A model generated the notes under the pieces. That model was not told the origin of the DNA. It searched no databases and saw nothing but the letters and a program-made list of their open reading frames with translations. A stretch of 64,000 nucleotides of DNA from Thamnaconus septentrionalis (lineage: Eukaryota > Chordata > Actinopteri > Tetraodontiformes > Monacanthidae): assembly GCA_009823395.1 (NCBI GenBank), contig CM020501.1, forward strand, positions 9,731,361-9,795,360, written 5' to 3'. This document shows positions 1 through 41,600 of the stretch, piece after piece; the first letter of the stretch is position 1; each line of letters opens with the position of its first letter. The translations under genes and the position numbers were made by a program.

Positions 1-30
1 TGTTGTTGTTGTTGTTGTTGTTGTTGTTGT
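1..30. repeat. (TTG)n trinucleotide microsatellite
   Basis: Ten uninterrupted TGT/TTG units at the left edge of the window. The array may continue beyond the edge. Confidence 0.9.
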
Positions 31-635
31 AATCGTATCAGCCAAAGAATGGGGCGGTGACGGATGAAGTCACAGCATGAGCAGCTCTCAAGTCATTTTA
101 CAAATGGGGCTCGGAAAAAGAAACAAGCATTTCGTCATAGAAGCATTCGAAATTTAGATCATGACCACTTTGAAACTTCCTCTTTCAATGAATCAATCTT
201 CCTGCCTTTGTTAATATGAGAGTCAGCAGCACATTCACCGACTTCCTTTTTGACATGCGTTTTATCATTATCTTCCTCAACCTCGTCAACCTTGTCTTTA
301 CGCACAAGAGGCTGTTTGCTTGACAATACACGTAGAAGACGTTCAGCATAAGAACAAATAGATAATGTCACACTGATAACATCAAAACACGACGGAACCT
401 CTAAACCTCTTGTGCTGTCCAGGGTGCTGGAGTTCTCTTTTCAGAAACAGGCCTTGAAACCCGTGTTTCTTTCGTTCAGTCTTTCTTGGTGCTTTCTTCT
501 TTTCTTTTCTTTTCTTTTCTTTTTTTTTCTTTAATTTTTCACTGTCTTTCTATTTCCGTCGTGTCCTTTCCCGCTAAACGCGCCTCTTTTAGCTCTGTGG
601 ATGTGGAGGGAGGACGCTTTAAACGGAGCGGGCTC
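31..635. other. Upstream flank of sh3gl2, no gene seen
   Basis: No coding region is supportable. The stretch holds pyrimidine-rich runs (about 490-540) and two short segments, about 412-436 and 543-582, that recur in diverged form inside intron 1 at 5242-5266 and 5321-5360. Confidence 0.5.
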
Positions 636-643
636 TGACGTCA
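636..643. promoter_or_regulatory. Consensus CRE palindrome upstream of sh3gl2
   Basis: The perfect palindrome TGACGTCA lies 260 bases upstream of the endophilin start codon, next to GC-rich sequence. This is the classical CREB/ATF site. A role in sh3gl2 transcription is inferred from position only; I cannot place the transcription start. Confidence 0.55.
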
Positions 644-702
644 GCGCCGTTTCGGACATGTGGTCCCTGACATCCAATAGCCTGTGCTGAGCTTTAGTCA
701 GC

Positions 703-747
703 CTCTCTCTCTCTCACACACACACACACACGCACACATACACACAG
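703..747. repeat. (CT)n(CA)n microsatellite in sh3gl2 5' region
   Basis: A CT run passes directly into an imperfect CA run about 155-200 bases upstream of the sh3gl2 ATG, probably in the promoter or 5' UTR. Confidence 0.85.
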
Positions 748-902
748 GCAGGAGATCCCTCCAGAGAAGACAGGACGTGTAGCGACGTGTGCGAGCCCAT
801 CATCGTGACACCACACCAGTTAGGACCCCGGTCTCGCCTCCATCTCTGTCCCGCAGCATCCAGCTCATCGTCCCGGTCCGGAACCAGCGCGCAACTGCAA
901 CC

Positions 903-30498
<29,596 letters not shown>

Positions 30499-32781
30499 GA
30501 CGCCACCGCGAGCCAGCTGTGTCTGCCGCAGTAGCCAAGCAGATCCTGGTTCCCCCTCCCCGCCCTCCCCACAAATAATCCCAAGTATGCCCCTATCCTA
30601 AACATTCCTACCAAACACCTGCACTCCGCTTCGCCGGAGTGAAAACAGCAACAGCACGATAAGCAGTCAAGGTCCGCGCAAAGATCGGTGGATGAGCAGG
30701 GCGAGCGTGAAACATCTGAGGTCAAAATATGGATGGTTTTGCGTTGAGGTCGTTGCTTCTCCTTCTTCCCCAGGAGGCGCCGTCAAGCTTCCCGGCTTCT
30801 GTCTTAGTTTATGTTGGTTGCCAGTCCGTCATATCCGAGCAGCTCTGCCGAATCACTTTTCTCTCATTCACTGTACGCTGTGGTAATCTTTACAGTAGAT
30901 AGGGACTTCTCTCTCACATGCTAGTGAACAAAAAAAAACAAACAATGGTCCACGTGCTTCATGTTCATTGGAGACTCTTGGCCAAGCATGGTTTTTTAGG
31001 TGTTTAATGTTTTATCTAATGAAAAAAAAATATGTTGAGCCAGTTCTGCTTTATTTAAAAAATATCCCTCCTGTTCTATTTCTAGACATCTTTTGGCATG
31101 CACGAGCAGACGGCCGGGTTCCTGTCATGCTCCGTAAATAACACCCAAATGTAAAAAGAAAAAAAGAAATTATAAAAAAATAAAAATTGTAGATTAGTAA
31201 CTAGCTAATAACTAACAACGGAGCCTGTCAAGAGTATTCATATATTTTATATATCAACATGTGAGCGTGATTTAGAAACCAAAGGAATCAGCAAGAAAAG
31301 AAGCAAATTAAGTTTAGCTTCGATTCTCGAGAAAACAGGATGGAACTCTAACCCCACCCCCCACTCTCTGTGGTGTTTTGAATAAGAAGCAGTGAAACTA
31401 TAATCTCAAGTTCGTGGCATTACATATCCCAGCTGGTAAATCGTGGAGTGGTGACTTGATTCGTGACAAAATAAATGAACAAACAAAAGCAAACGACGCA
31501 CACGTAGTGAAGTTCTAAACCATTTGAAGTGATGTAAGAAAAACTATGGTGCTTTAAGTCCGATTCCTTCGGTGTGTGTTGTGCTCAGCAGATTTGTGTG
31601 AAAAACGGTTGACGTGTCGTGATCTAATAACTCCTTGGACCTGACGGCTGGGCGGGGCCACGCTTGTTTCCTGCAGCTGGAGGTGTTCCTCCTTTTTGCT
31701 GCATGCTAGGCCAGTTAGCATTCTGTAGATTAGCTTGCCTATAAGCCATTGATTGGAGCAGAGAGCGGCCGGTGCTGCTGAAGGCGAGTGGTGAGTTGGG
31801 ATCGCTTCTTGTCTCAGTGGAAACATTTTACTCATTGAAATTATGCAACTAACTCTAAAACCCTCCGAAAAACAATTGAAGGATTAAAGCTGCTGTTTCA
31901 CCCGTTCAGCACCTCAGAAACATTTCTAGGTTTGAGACAAGGGTTGTATATAAATTGTTAACTCTAGTTGCAGTACTGTGTGGGATCTTTGTCCCTTTCT
32001 GAACTCAACCTCTGCTTAGCTAGACATCAGACTGACCTCAGTTGTCACGCTAGATGTTTTAGTCGGCTGAGTAGTTTCCCCCCTCAGCTTCTCTTCTTTT
32101 TTTTCTGTTCTCACTCTGCAATGTTGGCAGCATATTTATTAACACGTCTGCAGGAAAATCTGTGCAGTAGTTACTAGTGTTCTGTTATTCCACCCATCTC
32201 GTAGGAAATGTTGTGCGTGTATTTTTTTTTGTTTTCGTTTTGATTTGTTCTCGTCGGGCGGGAGGGGCGGGGGGGTAATCTGGGTTTGCATACTGCACTC
32301 ACCTCGTGCACCGGGGGCAGAGGTGGCAGAAGACCTCTGACGCTGAGGTGTTTCGGATTTACTGTGTCTGACAGTGTTCAACACGACAAAACCAACACAG
32401 ATGTCTCTCTGATGAGGGAGCGGTTCGTGAATTCAGCGGAATGACAGAGGAAATTATGCAAAAACAACCGATAACCCGAGCATGTTTTATTTTCTAAGAG
32501 GTGAAGCACAACTTTAACAGACAGAATGTTGGCTGAGGAGGAATGCAGGTTATGAGTATGAAGGTCATGTATTTATTTATTTATTTGTCTATTTTTTAAA
32601 ATAAGGCAATTTGATTCCTTCCTTCTCTCTCTTTTTTAAAACGATGGTGTGTATTTTTGCCCTCAATGAGGACTGTACAGCTTTTCTGTGTTTTGTTTTC
32701 ACCTTGTGTGTATAGTCGTCCATCTACAGTAACGTATCTTATTTTTGTAACTGTGACAAAAGTAATCACATACAGTATAGA

Positions 32782-32789
32782 TGTATATA
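32782..32789 (+). promoter_or_regulatory. Pumilio-type element TGTATATA
   Basis: Exact match to the Pumilio response element within the presumed sh3gl2 3' UTR. It lies at the start of a TA-rich stretch, so it may be coincidental. Confidence 0.3.
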
Positions 32790-32983
32790 TACATATTATA
32801 TATATATGCATATTATCTGAAAGCAATGTGAAAGGAGGGACTCTGTGCTGCACATCATTGTCTTTGGATTGTTTGTTTTATGGATTTTTTTTTTTCTTAT
32901 GTTGTTTTGATTCTTGCATTGGAATCCAAGGGTGTAAGCTTGATGTGAAGAAACAGATGTGACAAGTCAATGTAATTTATTCA

Positions 32984-32989
32984 AATAAA
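32984..32989 (+). terminator. Poly(A) signal AATAAA, distal, sh3gl2
   Basis: Canonical hexamer followed within about 30 bases by a T/G-rich element (TGACGTTTTGGAATTTTTTT), the usual cleavage-site arrangement. Confidence 0.65.
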
Positions 32990-33005
32990 TTCCAAGAAAT
33001 AGTAA

Positions 33006-33325
33006 CTGCTGTGACGTTTTGGAATTTTTTTTAGGGCTACACAAATCAAGCCAAAATATATTGCAGGAAGGAAATGAAGTAAGTGATGACAATTTCACCT
33101 CCAAAATGACTCTATAATCCTGATAAACATTCTGAAAATCATGACTAAGAGCTTAGCAAGCTAAGTAAAGGCTCGTAGAAATATGGCAACATGCTCACTT
33201 AAGCTGGAGTGTAACAATGAAAAAAATGTGCAGCTGGCACTGAAAAAATAGAGAATTCAGCAGCAGTGAAAGCATATAGAAAAATATATTTGTCCAAGCG
33301 CAATACACCAGGAACAAACTCAATG

Positions 33326-33379
<54 letters not shown>

Positions 33380-34455
33380 CAAAGCCATTATAGTGATTTG
33401 TCCAAATCTTACTGCTTACAAAATGCAATTTCAATTGAGTGTAAGAACCACTTCCAACTTGCCTTTCAGTGACAGCAACTCTTGCGGATCAGATAAAAAC
33501 GTGTTGTTTTTGATGGTGCGATAAGCCAGCTCGGTTCCAAACTGTGGCGGTTAACGTCAGATGTGAGGTCACACCCTTTTGGCTGCCACCGGTCGTCCGC
33601 CCAGCTACACCCTCTCTGCATGCACACCATTCAAACGCCCGCCCCACTCCTCTGCCGCACGCTTCTTCTCATCGTACGCAAACAAAACCACATTGTGTGT
33701 TGACTTTGGTCTAGTTGTGGGGGGTCTGCTGGGATGTTCCGCAACAGATTGTGGACCAGCCTGATCTTCTGATAAACAGGTCTGTTCTCTTAGTCACGCA
33801 CCCTGTGGCCTATCACTCCGGCACTCACCGCAAATATAGACACAACAGAATTTTGTGTGACAGGATGCAGGTGAGATAACATTTGCAATAACCACCACAC
33901 TAACTGGCAGTTTTAGGGATGTTAAGGTGCGGACTCAAAAGAACGCCTGCTCTGGCCCTCTCTCTCAAGGCTGCTGGGTAAAACCTGGAAGTAAGCTGCC
34001 CTCTAGTGGGGACTTTGTGAAAGTTTTGAACAGTCTGGAGGCACTGTAAAAGCTGCATCTGAGCCATAAAAAGATTGATATAAAAAAAATGGTCACAAAT
34101 TTTGATCTATTTATTTATTTAATTTTAGTTAAATTAATCAAACATATAATCAGATACATACTTGTGTATTTAATTCTTTAAAATATGAATTCATTTTTTT
34201 AAAAACCTATTTGTATATTTCAGTGCATACTACATTTAATAGTTATCCATAAACCCAACTGTTTTTATTGTATGATGCTTACTTGAGCGTACTAAAATTT
34301 AGAAATGCATAGAATAATACATAATTTATTTTTAACACTCATGCAGGCCTTCACGTGTTCATTACGAAGGGAACGACGCATGCACACAACATCATGGAAG
34401 GAAGACTCTTGACCTCTGGTGGAGAGAGAGACATTGTTCGTGTTACGGACAACCC
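33006..34455. other. Intergenic DNA, no gene seen
   Basis: AT-rich sequence with a TATC microsatellite and nothing resembling a coding exon. Confidence 0.6.
33326..33379. repeat. (TATC)n microsatellite
   Basis: About 13 TATC units, uninterrupted. Confidence 0.96.
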
Positions 34456-34457
34456 CA

Positions 34458-35222
34458 AGGGGCTTGGGTTTAGGGTTAGGCCTGGGTTTCGGGTTTTCGA
34501 ATTAGGGTTAGGGTTTTGGGGCTCCTCATGTGCTAGAAGCCCCAAATTTGACGTGGCTGTGTCTTGAGGGCTCCTGATGAAAAGGCAAGTGGCCCCACGT
34601 CTCTAGGACAAAGTTGACCAAAGTTGATCCTAACCCTAATTCCAAAACCCTAACCCTAATTCCAGCCTTATCGCTAACCCTAATGCCATGCAAGGTCTAT
34701 GGGGTCAAAAGTCAACTTTGTCCTAGAGACATGGGGCAACTTGCAGGTTCATCGGGATTCCTCAAGACACAGCCATGTCAAATTTAGGGCTTCTAGCCCA
34801 TGAGGAACCCCGAAAACCTAACCCTAATTTCAGCAGTAACCCGAACCCTAACCCTAATTCCAGCCTTATTGTAAACCCTAATGCCATGCAAGTCTATGGG
34901 GTCAAAAGTCAACTTTGTCCTAGAGACATGGGACAACTTGCAGGTTCATCAGGAGCCCCCAAGACACAGCCACGTCAAATTTGGGGCTTCTAGCCCATGA
35001 GGAACCCCAAAACCCTAACCCTAATTTCAGCAGTAACCCTAACCCTAATTCCAGCCTTATCACTTACCCTAATGCCATGCAAGTCTATGGGGTCAAAGGT
35101 CAACTTTGTCCTAGAGACATGGGACCACTTGCTTTTTCATCAGGAGCCCTCAAGACACAGCCACGTCAAATTTGGGGAACCCCGAAACCCTAACCCTAAT
35201 ACCAGCAGTAACCCTAGCCCGT
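34458..35222. repeat. Telomere-like CCCTAA satellite, inverted plus tandem copies
   Basis: A unit of about 195 bases carries one or two CCCTAACCCTAA blocks, the phrase AATGCCATGCAAG, GTCAACTTTGTCCTAGAGAC and CAAGACACAGCCACGTCAAA. The phrase AATGCCATGCAAG starts near 34682, 34880 and 35071 (periods about 198 and 191), giving about three direct copies. Before them, 34458-34615 is a reverse-complement copy with TTAGGG blocks, so the array opens as an inverted repeat centred near 34615. Open frames inside it (for example 34775-34993 and 34981-35193) repeat the same Asn-Pro-rich peptide and are artefacts. Confidence 0.9.
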
Positions 35223-35871
35223 CATAGGAATTTTACTCATGCATGCCTGTAGTGTATTGTCTGTGTGTTGCTACTGCTGCTGTGTGCCGTCTGCGTGCTG
35301 CCGGCCTGCATGAGGAAGAACAAGAAACATTTGTAAAGAGTAGAGGGAGGCCTAGACTGGAGCCCTGGAACCTGACTTGTATGGGCTTGCAGCTGGACAC
35401 CATGGCACAATTTTCGCCTGAGAGTCGCCAGTCTGCTCCCCGATGGGAATGCTGCATAAACAAAAACAAAAAAAAGAAATATTATGAATAGTATCCCACT
35501 TTGTGTTTCACACCTTAAACAATACAATCATTTAATTTGTGTTCAACAATTAACTGGTAGCACTTTTTAAATTTTGCAAAAGAAGGTTTTGCAAAAAAAA
35601 AAAAAAATTCGATTTCAAAGAATTTAAAATTCTTTGAAAAAATTGAAATTGTAATGCTGGAAAGTCACTATTTGGTTTTGTTCTCCAAAATAGCTAATTT
35701 GATAGATGAATAAACATCTGCATTTCTTTTTTCATTATAAGAGGTGAAGCTGATGGTGATTGTGAAGCTGTTGGCCTCCTGCTTCCTTTTTCTCATCCCT
35801 CAACCAAAATCTATCTAACTAAAATTTTCTTTCATTCATCTCTCTCTCATTCTCATCCGTCAGTCCTCATA

Positions 35872-35872
<1 letters not shown>

Positions 35873-35906
<34 letters not shown>
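35873..35906. repeat. (CA)n microsatellite
   Basis: About 17 CA units. Confidence 0.95.
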
Positions 35907-35908
<2 letters not shown>

Positions 35909-36289
35909 ATCTCTATCAGGTAGACTATGAAATGGTGCTCTTGACACATGCCCACGCACACAAAAGCATTGCAGGTCTGGGTGGGGGATGTGGGGGGGGC
36001 AAGAAGACAAGCAATCCAGCAAAAAGCATTCCGGAGAGACTCTCTCCTGGTGGGTGGCCTGCTTTGGATGCTGCCACACGGAGACAGCAGCTAAAAAATA
36101 TCCTTCACAGCTATTGTCTCCGACACACTTGCTCAGCCGCAGAGGACGTCTCAAAACATCTGGTCTTGTTGAGAAGAAAAAGACCAGACTCAGATCATTA
36201 TTAGTCATGCGTGTTTGCTAAATGGTCGCTTCTTGTTTTTGTGCTTACTGTGTTTCCCTGCTGGCGTCCCGCTGAACTGGGCCACCCGC

Positions 36290-36315
36290 CCGCCTGCCTG
36301 CCTGCCTGCTGCCGG

Positions 36316-36375
<60 letters not shown>

Positions 36376-36400
36376 CCCGCCTGCTGCCTGCCTGCCTGCA
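36290..36400. repeat. (CCTG)n tetranucleotide array
   Basis: About 25 CCTG/TGCC units with a few interruptions (GCTGCCGG near 36308, CCCGCCTGCTG near 36375), followed by CAGC-rich sequence. Confidence 0.93.
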
Positions 36401-38065
36401 CCGGTCGGGTCGGACGATTCATTGAGTTTGCGTGTGAAGAGGAGTGGCGAGCTGTGCACTCAGCCAGCCACTCAGCCAGCCAACCATGGCACGCTCAAAC
36501 TGGCAGGTCTGTCAGCCACTCCATCATGTTTGACACTTGAATCGGCCGCAGCTCTTAATGCATGAATGGCAGGCTGCATCTGTTCCCCGGCCAACTCCAG
36601 CCAGCCGCAGACCGCAGGGCTGCCGCGCCAGTTAGAGACACGCACAACACAGGTGAGAAGTCTGCCGCTGACTCCCACATGCTGCGGCCCATCAAAACAG
36701 GTTCTGCTCATAAACAGAAATGTTGTTGTTGATGGGGTTTTTTTTGTTTTGTTTTTTTACATTTTTCATAACCACTTGAGACAAAAACTGGCACTATTTT
36801 AAACTATTCTAAAATAGAAAATACATACAATTATAATTACAATTAAAGGTTGAATAAAATTATTCTAATGTAGTTGCAGGTTGTTGATTTACACTAATGC
36901 AAAAAATATGTTCATTTCAAATCTATGGAATTCACTTTGGTTTTGTGTCTCCATCATACTTACACAACCTACACAAAACATAGTTGAAGGGTGAACCCTC
37001 GATTAAAAGCGACACGTGATATTGTCTTGCATGGAATTCACTGGACGTCCTCTAGGGTACACAAATATGCACAGGCGGACTGTTGCACCTTGAGGAGCAG
37101 CAGCTGTTGGTGGGAGTGTGCCAGTGTGTGTCATTACATGTTTTCCTGTGGCGTTCGTACATAGTTTCCCTATTCAGCGGGAAAGCCTAGCTCTCAACAC
37201 CAGACAGAGGCAGCTAATACCCCTGTCTGTCAGAGCCGCTCGCACAGCGAGTGATTGGAGATGACAAACGAGGCAGTAAGACAGGTCAGGCAGGTATACA
37301 GCAGCGAGGTGGAGGGTGGGGTGGGGTGGGGGTGGGGGGGTGCAGATGCAGAGAGACAGAGGCAGGGGCGGGACACAGAGCATGGAAACAAAAGGGATCT
37401 GATCTGGTGGTCCGACGCCACGCTGGTCCAGCCGCCAGCCAGGTTTGTTTCCCGCTGTGGAAACGCCTCCAACACCAGCTCCTGCTCCCGCTGACACAAG
37501 CTTCAGACGATGGAATCCCAGAGACACGGGACAAAGTGTGTGTGTCTCAAGAGAAAATGGCAACCATCCCTTCATCAGAGTTCATACTGCCGTCAAATAC
37601 ACGTTGTACACTTATATATAAGCAATACATATATATGAAATATATAAATATATCATATATATTTGACATACTGCATTGGCTTAATTGATATTAACATCAG
37701 CATAGCATTGCAGCATTTACGTTAAACTTTATCTAATCTGTTACTTCAGAAATCAACTTCACTCCACTGCTGTGTTCCAAATATAGCGTTAATCACAATC
37801 AAATTTAGCTGCTGAGAAAAATATCGAAGCTAAAGTTCAAGTTCGTAGTCAGAGAACTAAGATATTTTCCTAACAAGGATTCTAATTCCAGCTTCTGCTG
37901 TTTCTCTGCTTACTTTCCTGCAGCCAAACGGATCCTCTCCACTGACCTTTACTTTCTCTGACAGCTGCGTAATGATTTCCAGGTAACAAAAGCAGCTTAT
38001 GTTGTTTATTTATTTTTCCTCCATCCCCCTCATTGTGCCTGCCTTTGCTGCAATGCATGTGTAAA

Positions 38066-38160
38066 CAGTATCATCTCATAGCACGGGGGTTGTGGGTTTG
38101 AGTCCTTTTTTTCAGTTTTTTTGCAGATTGGGTGTTCTCCCCGGGTCTGGTCTGATTACT
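38066..38160 (-). repeat. Fragment of a fish interspersed repeat
   Basis: GGTTGTGGGTTTGAGTCC, then TTTGCAGATTGGGTGTTCTC and CCCGGGTCTGG follow the order seen in the reverse strand of the common teleost repeat also represented at 8268-8517. Very degenerate. Confidence 0.4.
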
Positions 38161-41100
38161 GTTGGAGTGGGCATAGATGGTATAGGGTTAGGGAAAGGTT
38201 AGATACAGTGGAATTAAGAACATTTTCCAAGATTTTACTTGTTTGAGCTGGTGAATTTTACCAGTGCAGGGAAATGAACATTGAAATTGGACCAGAATAA
38301 TAAACAAAGTCCCAGACGAGCTAAGAAAATTATACAGCAAAGTAACATAAAGAAATAATGTGAAACATTGCAGTCATATTAAAGTTTGAAAGTCTTTGAA
38401 ATAATTATTATTATTGGCTCATATGTTTATGTGCTTTCTTACTCGAGAACAACTGGATCTAAAACTGTCTATACTGGAGGCAGCAGAGGTTAATGAAATC
38501 CAGTAAAACTCATTTATGGTCACAACCTCTCCGCAGTGGTTTAGCACACACATGTGGTGCAGCAGCGAGCCAGTGCGAAGGCTTTCAGGACCAACAAGGC
38601 CTGGTTTAGCATGCAAAACAGCTCGATGGGACAACATTTGGTGTGCAAATCCATTAGTCCATTCAAATGGTGTCCCAAATAAAAAGATGATACACAAACA
38701 AATCAAATAACCCCATAAAAAAGGTGGTATTTCATAACGCTTTCATCCGCAAACAGACTTAGCGTCTAAAGCAAGTGCAGTGTTTTGGCCGAGGTTGCTG
38801 TCACCTACCGCCGGGGTCAGAGTTTCCCAGCGAGGTGTCGAGGACGAGTCTCGGCTCAGAGCGAGCCAGCCAGCGAGGTGGTGGAACCTGTCAGTTTCTG
38901 GATCTTTTCTCCGGCTCTAATCCCAGAAACAGTCACACCCATCCCGCGCCCATTGTGAAGCTCAAGCCTTTTTTTTATGCATGACAGATTGCGAGAGCTC
39001 AAGTTTATCGACCTTCAAACACCGTCCAAATCCCACATTTGTAAATACGTATAATTGCAGGAGGGTGCAACCTCAACATCGACACACGCAATCCACAGCC
39101 CATAAGCAATTCAGAGCGCCAGCAGTGGGAGTATTGTACAGCTGCAGTTGTAGGTTCATTGTAAACATTGACTCAGACTCTGGTTGCGTTGCCTGTCCTT
39201 TATTAGTGATGATTGACGACAAGTTATTCAACAGATGGTATACAGTGGTGAAAAAAAGCTTTTGGATACCACATGCATTTGTGATATATTGCATTATTAA
39301 TCAGCTTCTTTAAGTCCAGTCACCCACAATGACCTGCACGCTCCCTTCTGCATGTGCACTGTTCCATCCAGGTCAAAACTGGATGTTTCAGCAAGAAAAG
39401 AAAAACAAGAATTTACTTTTCTTGTTTTTTCTTGCAAACAAAAAACTTGAATTTTTTGTATCTGTAGCAGCCACACAAATACTAACTGATAATTTTGCTG
39501 TTGTGCAAGATGTTTCAGATGCTCGCTCCAACTACAACGTTTCCTCAACAGTTTTTTTTTTTCAATGAAAATCTTTGCTTGCTAAAACTTCGGCCTTCTT
39601 CCTTATAGTTTTGACTGTTGTCTCTCATGGAAATGCTGACACGTCACTCATTTTAAGTCTCCCTCTTCTGGCAGTGAGGTTGCATTCGCAATACAAACGG
39701 GGCCTTTGAAGAATGGTACAGTGACAAAGGTAAAACTCACAGCTGCGATTTGTGATTTGCAATTTGTGATGGTGATGATCTTGTGTTCTGCAGGCATCTT
39801 TGGATCTGATCTCTTGTTGCATTCAAAGGTCTGCTTAGCTCTTTAATGGACCAGTGTATTTGCCAGGAGACCCTCCTGTGGTCCAGGTGTAGCAGTTGCC
39901 CATGCACGCACCCAGTGCCTGAAGCTGAGACCGGCTTGACTTTTTAGTAATGGCAGTTTGCCAGTCACATGTCTGAGTGATCTGACGCCAACCCGGCGCT
40001 GTGAAGTGTTCGACTCAACCCAACCCAGCACTATTCTGCTGACCTTTAGTGCAGATTTGATGAGAACTCATCCTCGATATGGACTGTTTCATTTGCTGAA
40101 TGACCATGTCTTAATAAGAGATTTTGTCTGAGGTCCCTACTTGTCACCCAGTTGTCTGGTGACAGCTCATGTAAATGATGATGAGCTCTGGAAGGGCCTG
40201 TTTCGGGATCTGCGAGCAGACAGTGCAGTTTTGTTGAATAAGTCAAAGCCGCATCCTCCACAGTCGCTTGGAGATGTTGTGCTAATAGGCCTGAGCCTGT
40301 GATTAAGGGCCCATTGAAGAAGAATTTCTAATGAACTATGGCTACATTTAGATTTGGTGTGAAAACCAGAAAGAGATTCAACTGAACTTTCTGTCAGTTT
40401 CTCGGGAGGAACTGATCAAGTATGGTGATGTTGTGTATGATATCTATAATATTCGCATCCTTGCTGCATGTAAATTGTAGAATTGTACTGTTTTTATAAC
40501 TTGTGTAAAAACCGAGTGAATTTAAGTGAATTGGATCGGAAAGCTGGTCTTCATGCAGCAGCAAACATTATTTAACATGCAAATAAAAACCCAATTTTTC
40601 AGGAACTTTTGAGGGGGAAAGGATATGGAGGTGTTGGACTCATATGACCAGTTAATCATTTGTTAAAAAGCTTTAGGAGGTTTACAGTATCAGGTAAGTC
40701 TTTCAAATGGCTGTCATTTCCTTTAACTTTTCTGAGGGAATCTTCAAAACATGAAAGAAAAACATTTCTGGACGCACCTCCAAAGTTCCATCTACATACA
40801 CTCCTCTTCCTGTATAGTGACAGTGAGGACATTCCTTGCAGCCATTGTTGTCCAGGAATCCTTTAGCTCACCTGTTCTGATTACTACTGGATCCCATCTG
40901 GACCACCTGTCAGTCCTTCCCTCCTACAATCTTTTCCGATCCCCAAATTGTTGAGACACCAAAAGTTGCTCTCCTGCAAGATATTAACTCTGAGCAGCAA
41001 ACCTACCAAACTCCTCATCAGTAGGAGACTTTAAATGACAAACCAATTGCCACCATCCCTCCATTCATCCATCGAGTTCCTCAAAACAGAAATTTGCAGG

Positions 41101-41383
41101 CAAGAAGAAGGTTATAGTTCAGCAGAAAACCACAACCATGCGTGTACAAACATTCCTAGCATGTAGTAAAAACTGCTTACCTTATTGTCGCCACTTGTAA
41201 GACTTGTCTGGTCTTGAAACAACACTGCTCTTCCCGGATGCTGTTGGCGGCGATCATGTGGACGTTGAAATTGAATGAAAAGAAATTGATATGTAGAAAT
41301 AATGAAGTGCAGGTGCATTCTCATCATCACTTTTTACAACTATTTTACAACAGGGTAAACAAAAAGGGCAATTGCTCCAATAT

Positions 41384-41600
41384 TAAAGGTCTAGTCTGTA
41401 GGTTTTAGCAGCATCTAATTACAACACATACTGCAAACTTGTTATATCATCGTTAATCCTTGTTTGCTGTTGTCCCACTTGATCTCAGACCATCTTCTAC
41501 CAGGCGTGACCTCAGGGTAAACTCACTAAACCCTGAGCAGATCAACGTTCTGGGCTACTAAATAAACATGGCGGCGCCATATTAACGCCTCCATACTAGT
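41384..41600. repeat. Probable dispersed-repeat remnant
   Basis: The combination of TCTAGTCTGTAGGTTTTAGC with AAACATGGCGGCGCCATATT resembles a fish interspersed sequence I have seen recurrently. A short related phrase, GCGACATCTAGTGGATAACC, also occurs near 44977. Boundaries and family are uncertain. Confidence 0.3.

Larger units (their letters stand above)
30499..33005 (+). other. Probable sh3gl2 3' UTR
   Basis: About 2.5 kb without a credible reading frame between the stop codon and an AATAAA at 32984. It is AT-rich toward the end, contains an earlier AATAAA at 31470-31475 that may give a shorter 3' UTR, and a TGTATATA at 32782 (the Pumilio consensus). Confidence 0.6.

Noticed and set aside
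34458..35222. Regular repeats that could suggest a CRISPR array
   Set aside because: Units of about 195 bases, no short repeat and unique-spacer structure, and a vertebrate genome.
34775..35227. Similar Asn-Pro-rich open frames in tandem, looking like a small gene family
   Set aside because: They are the same frame of a tandem CCCTAA-containing satellite.
36201..36565. Repetitive open frames on both strands rich in Cys, Leu, Pro, Ala or Ala, Gly, Arg, Gln
   Set aside because: Translation of the CCTG tetranucleotide array.
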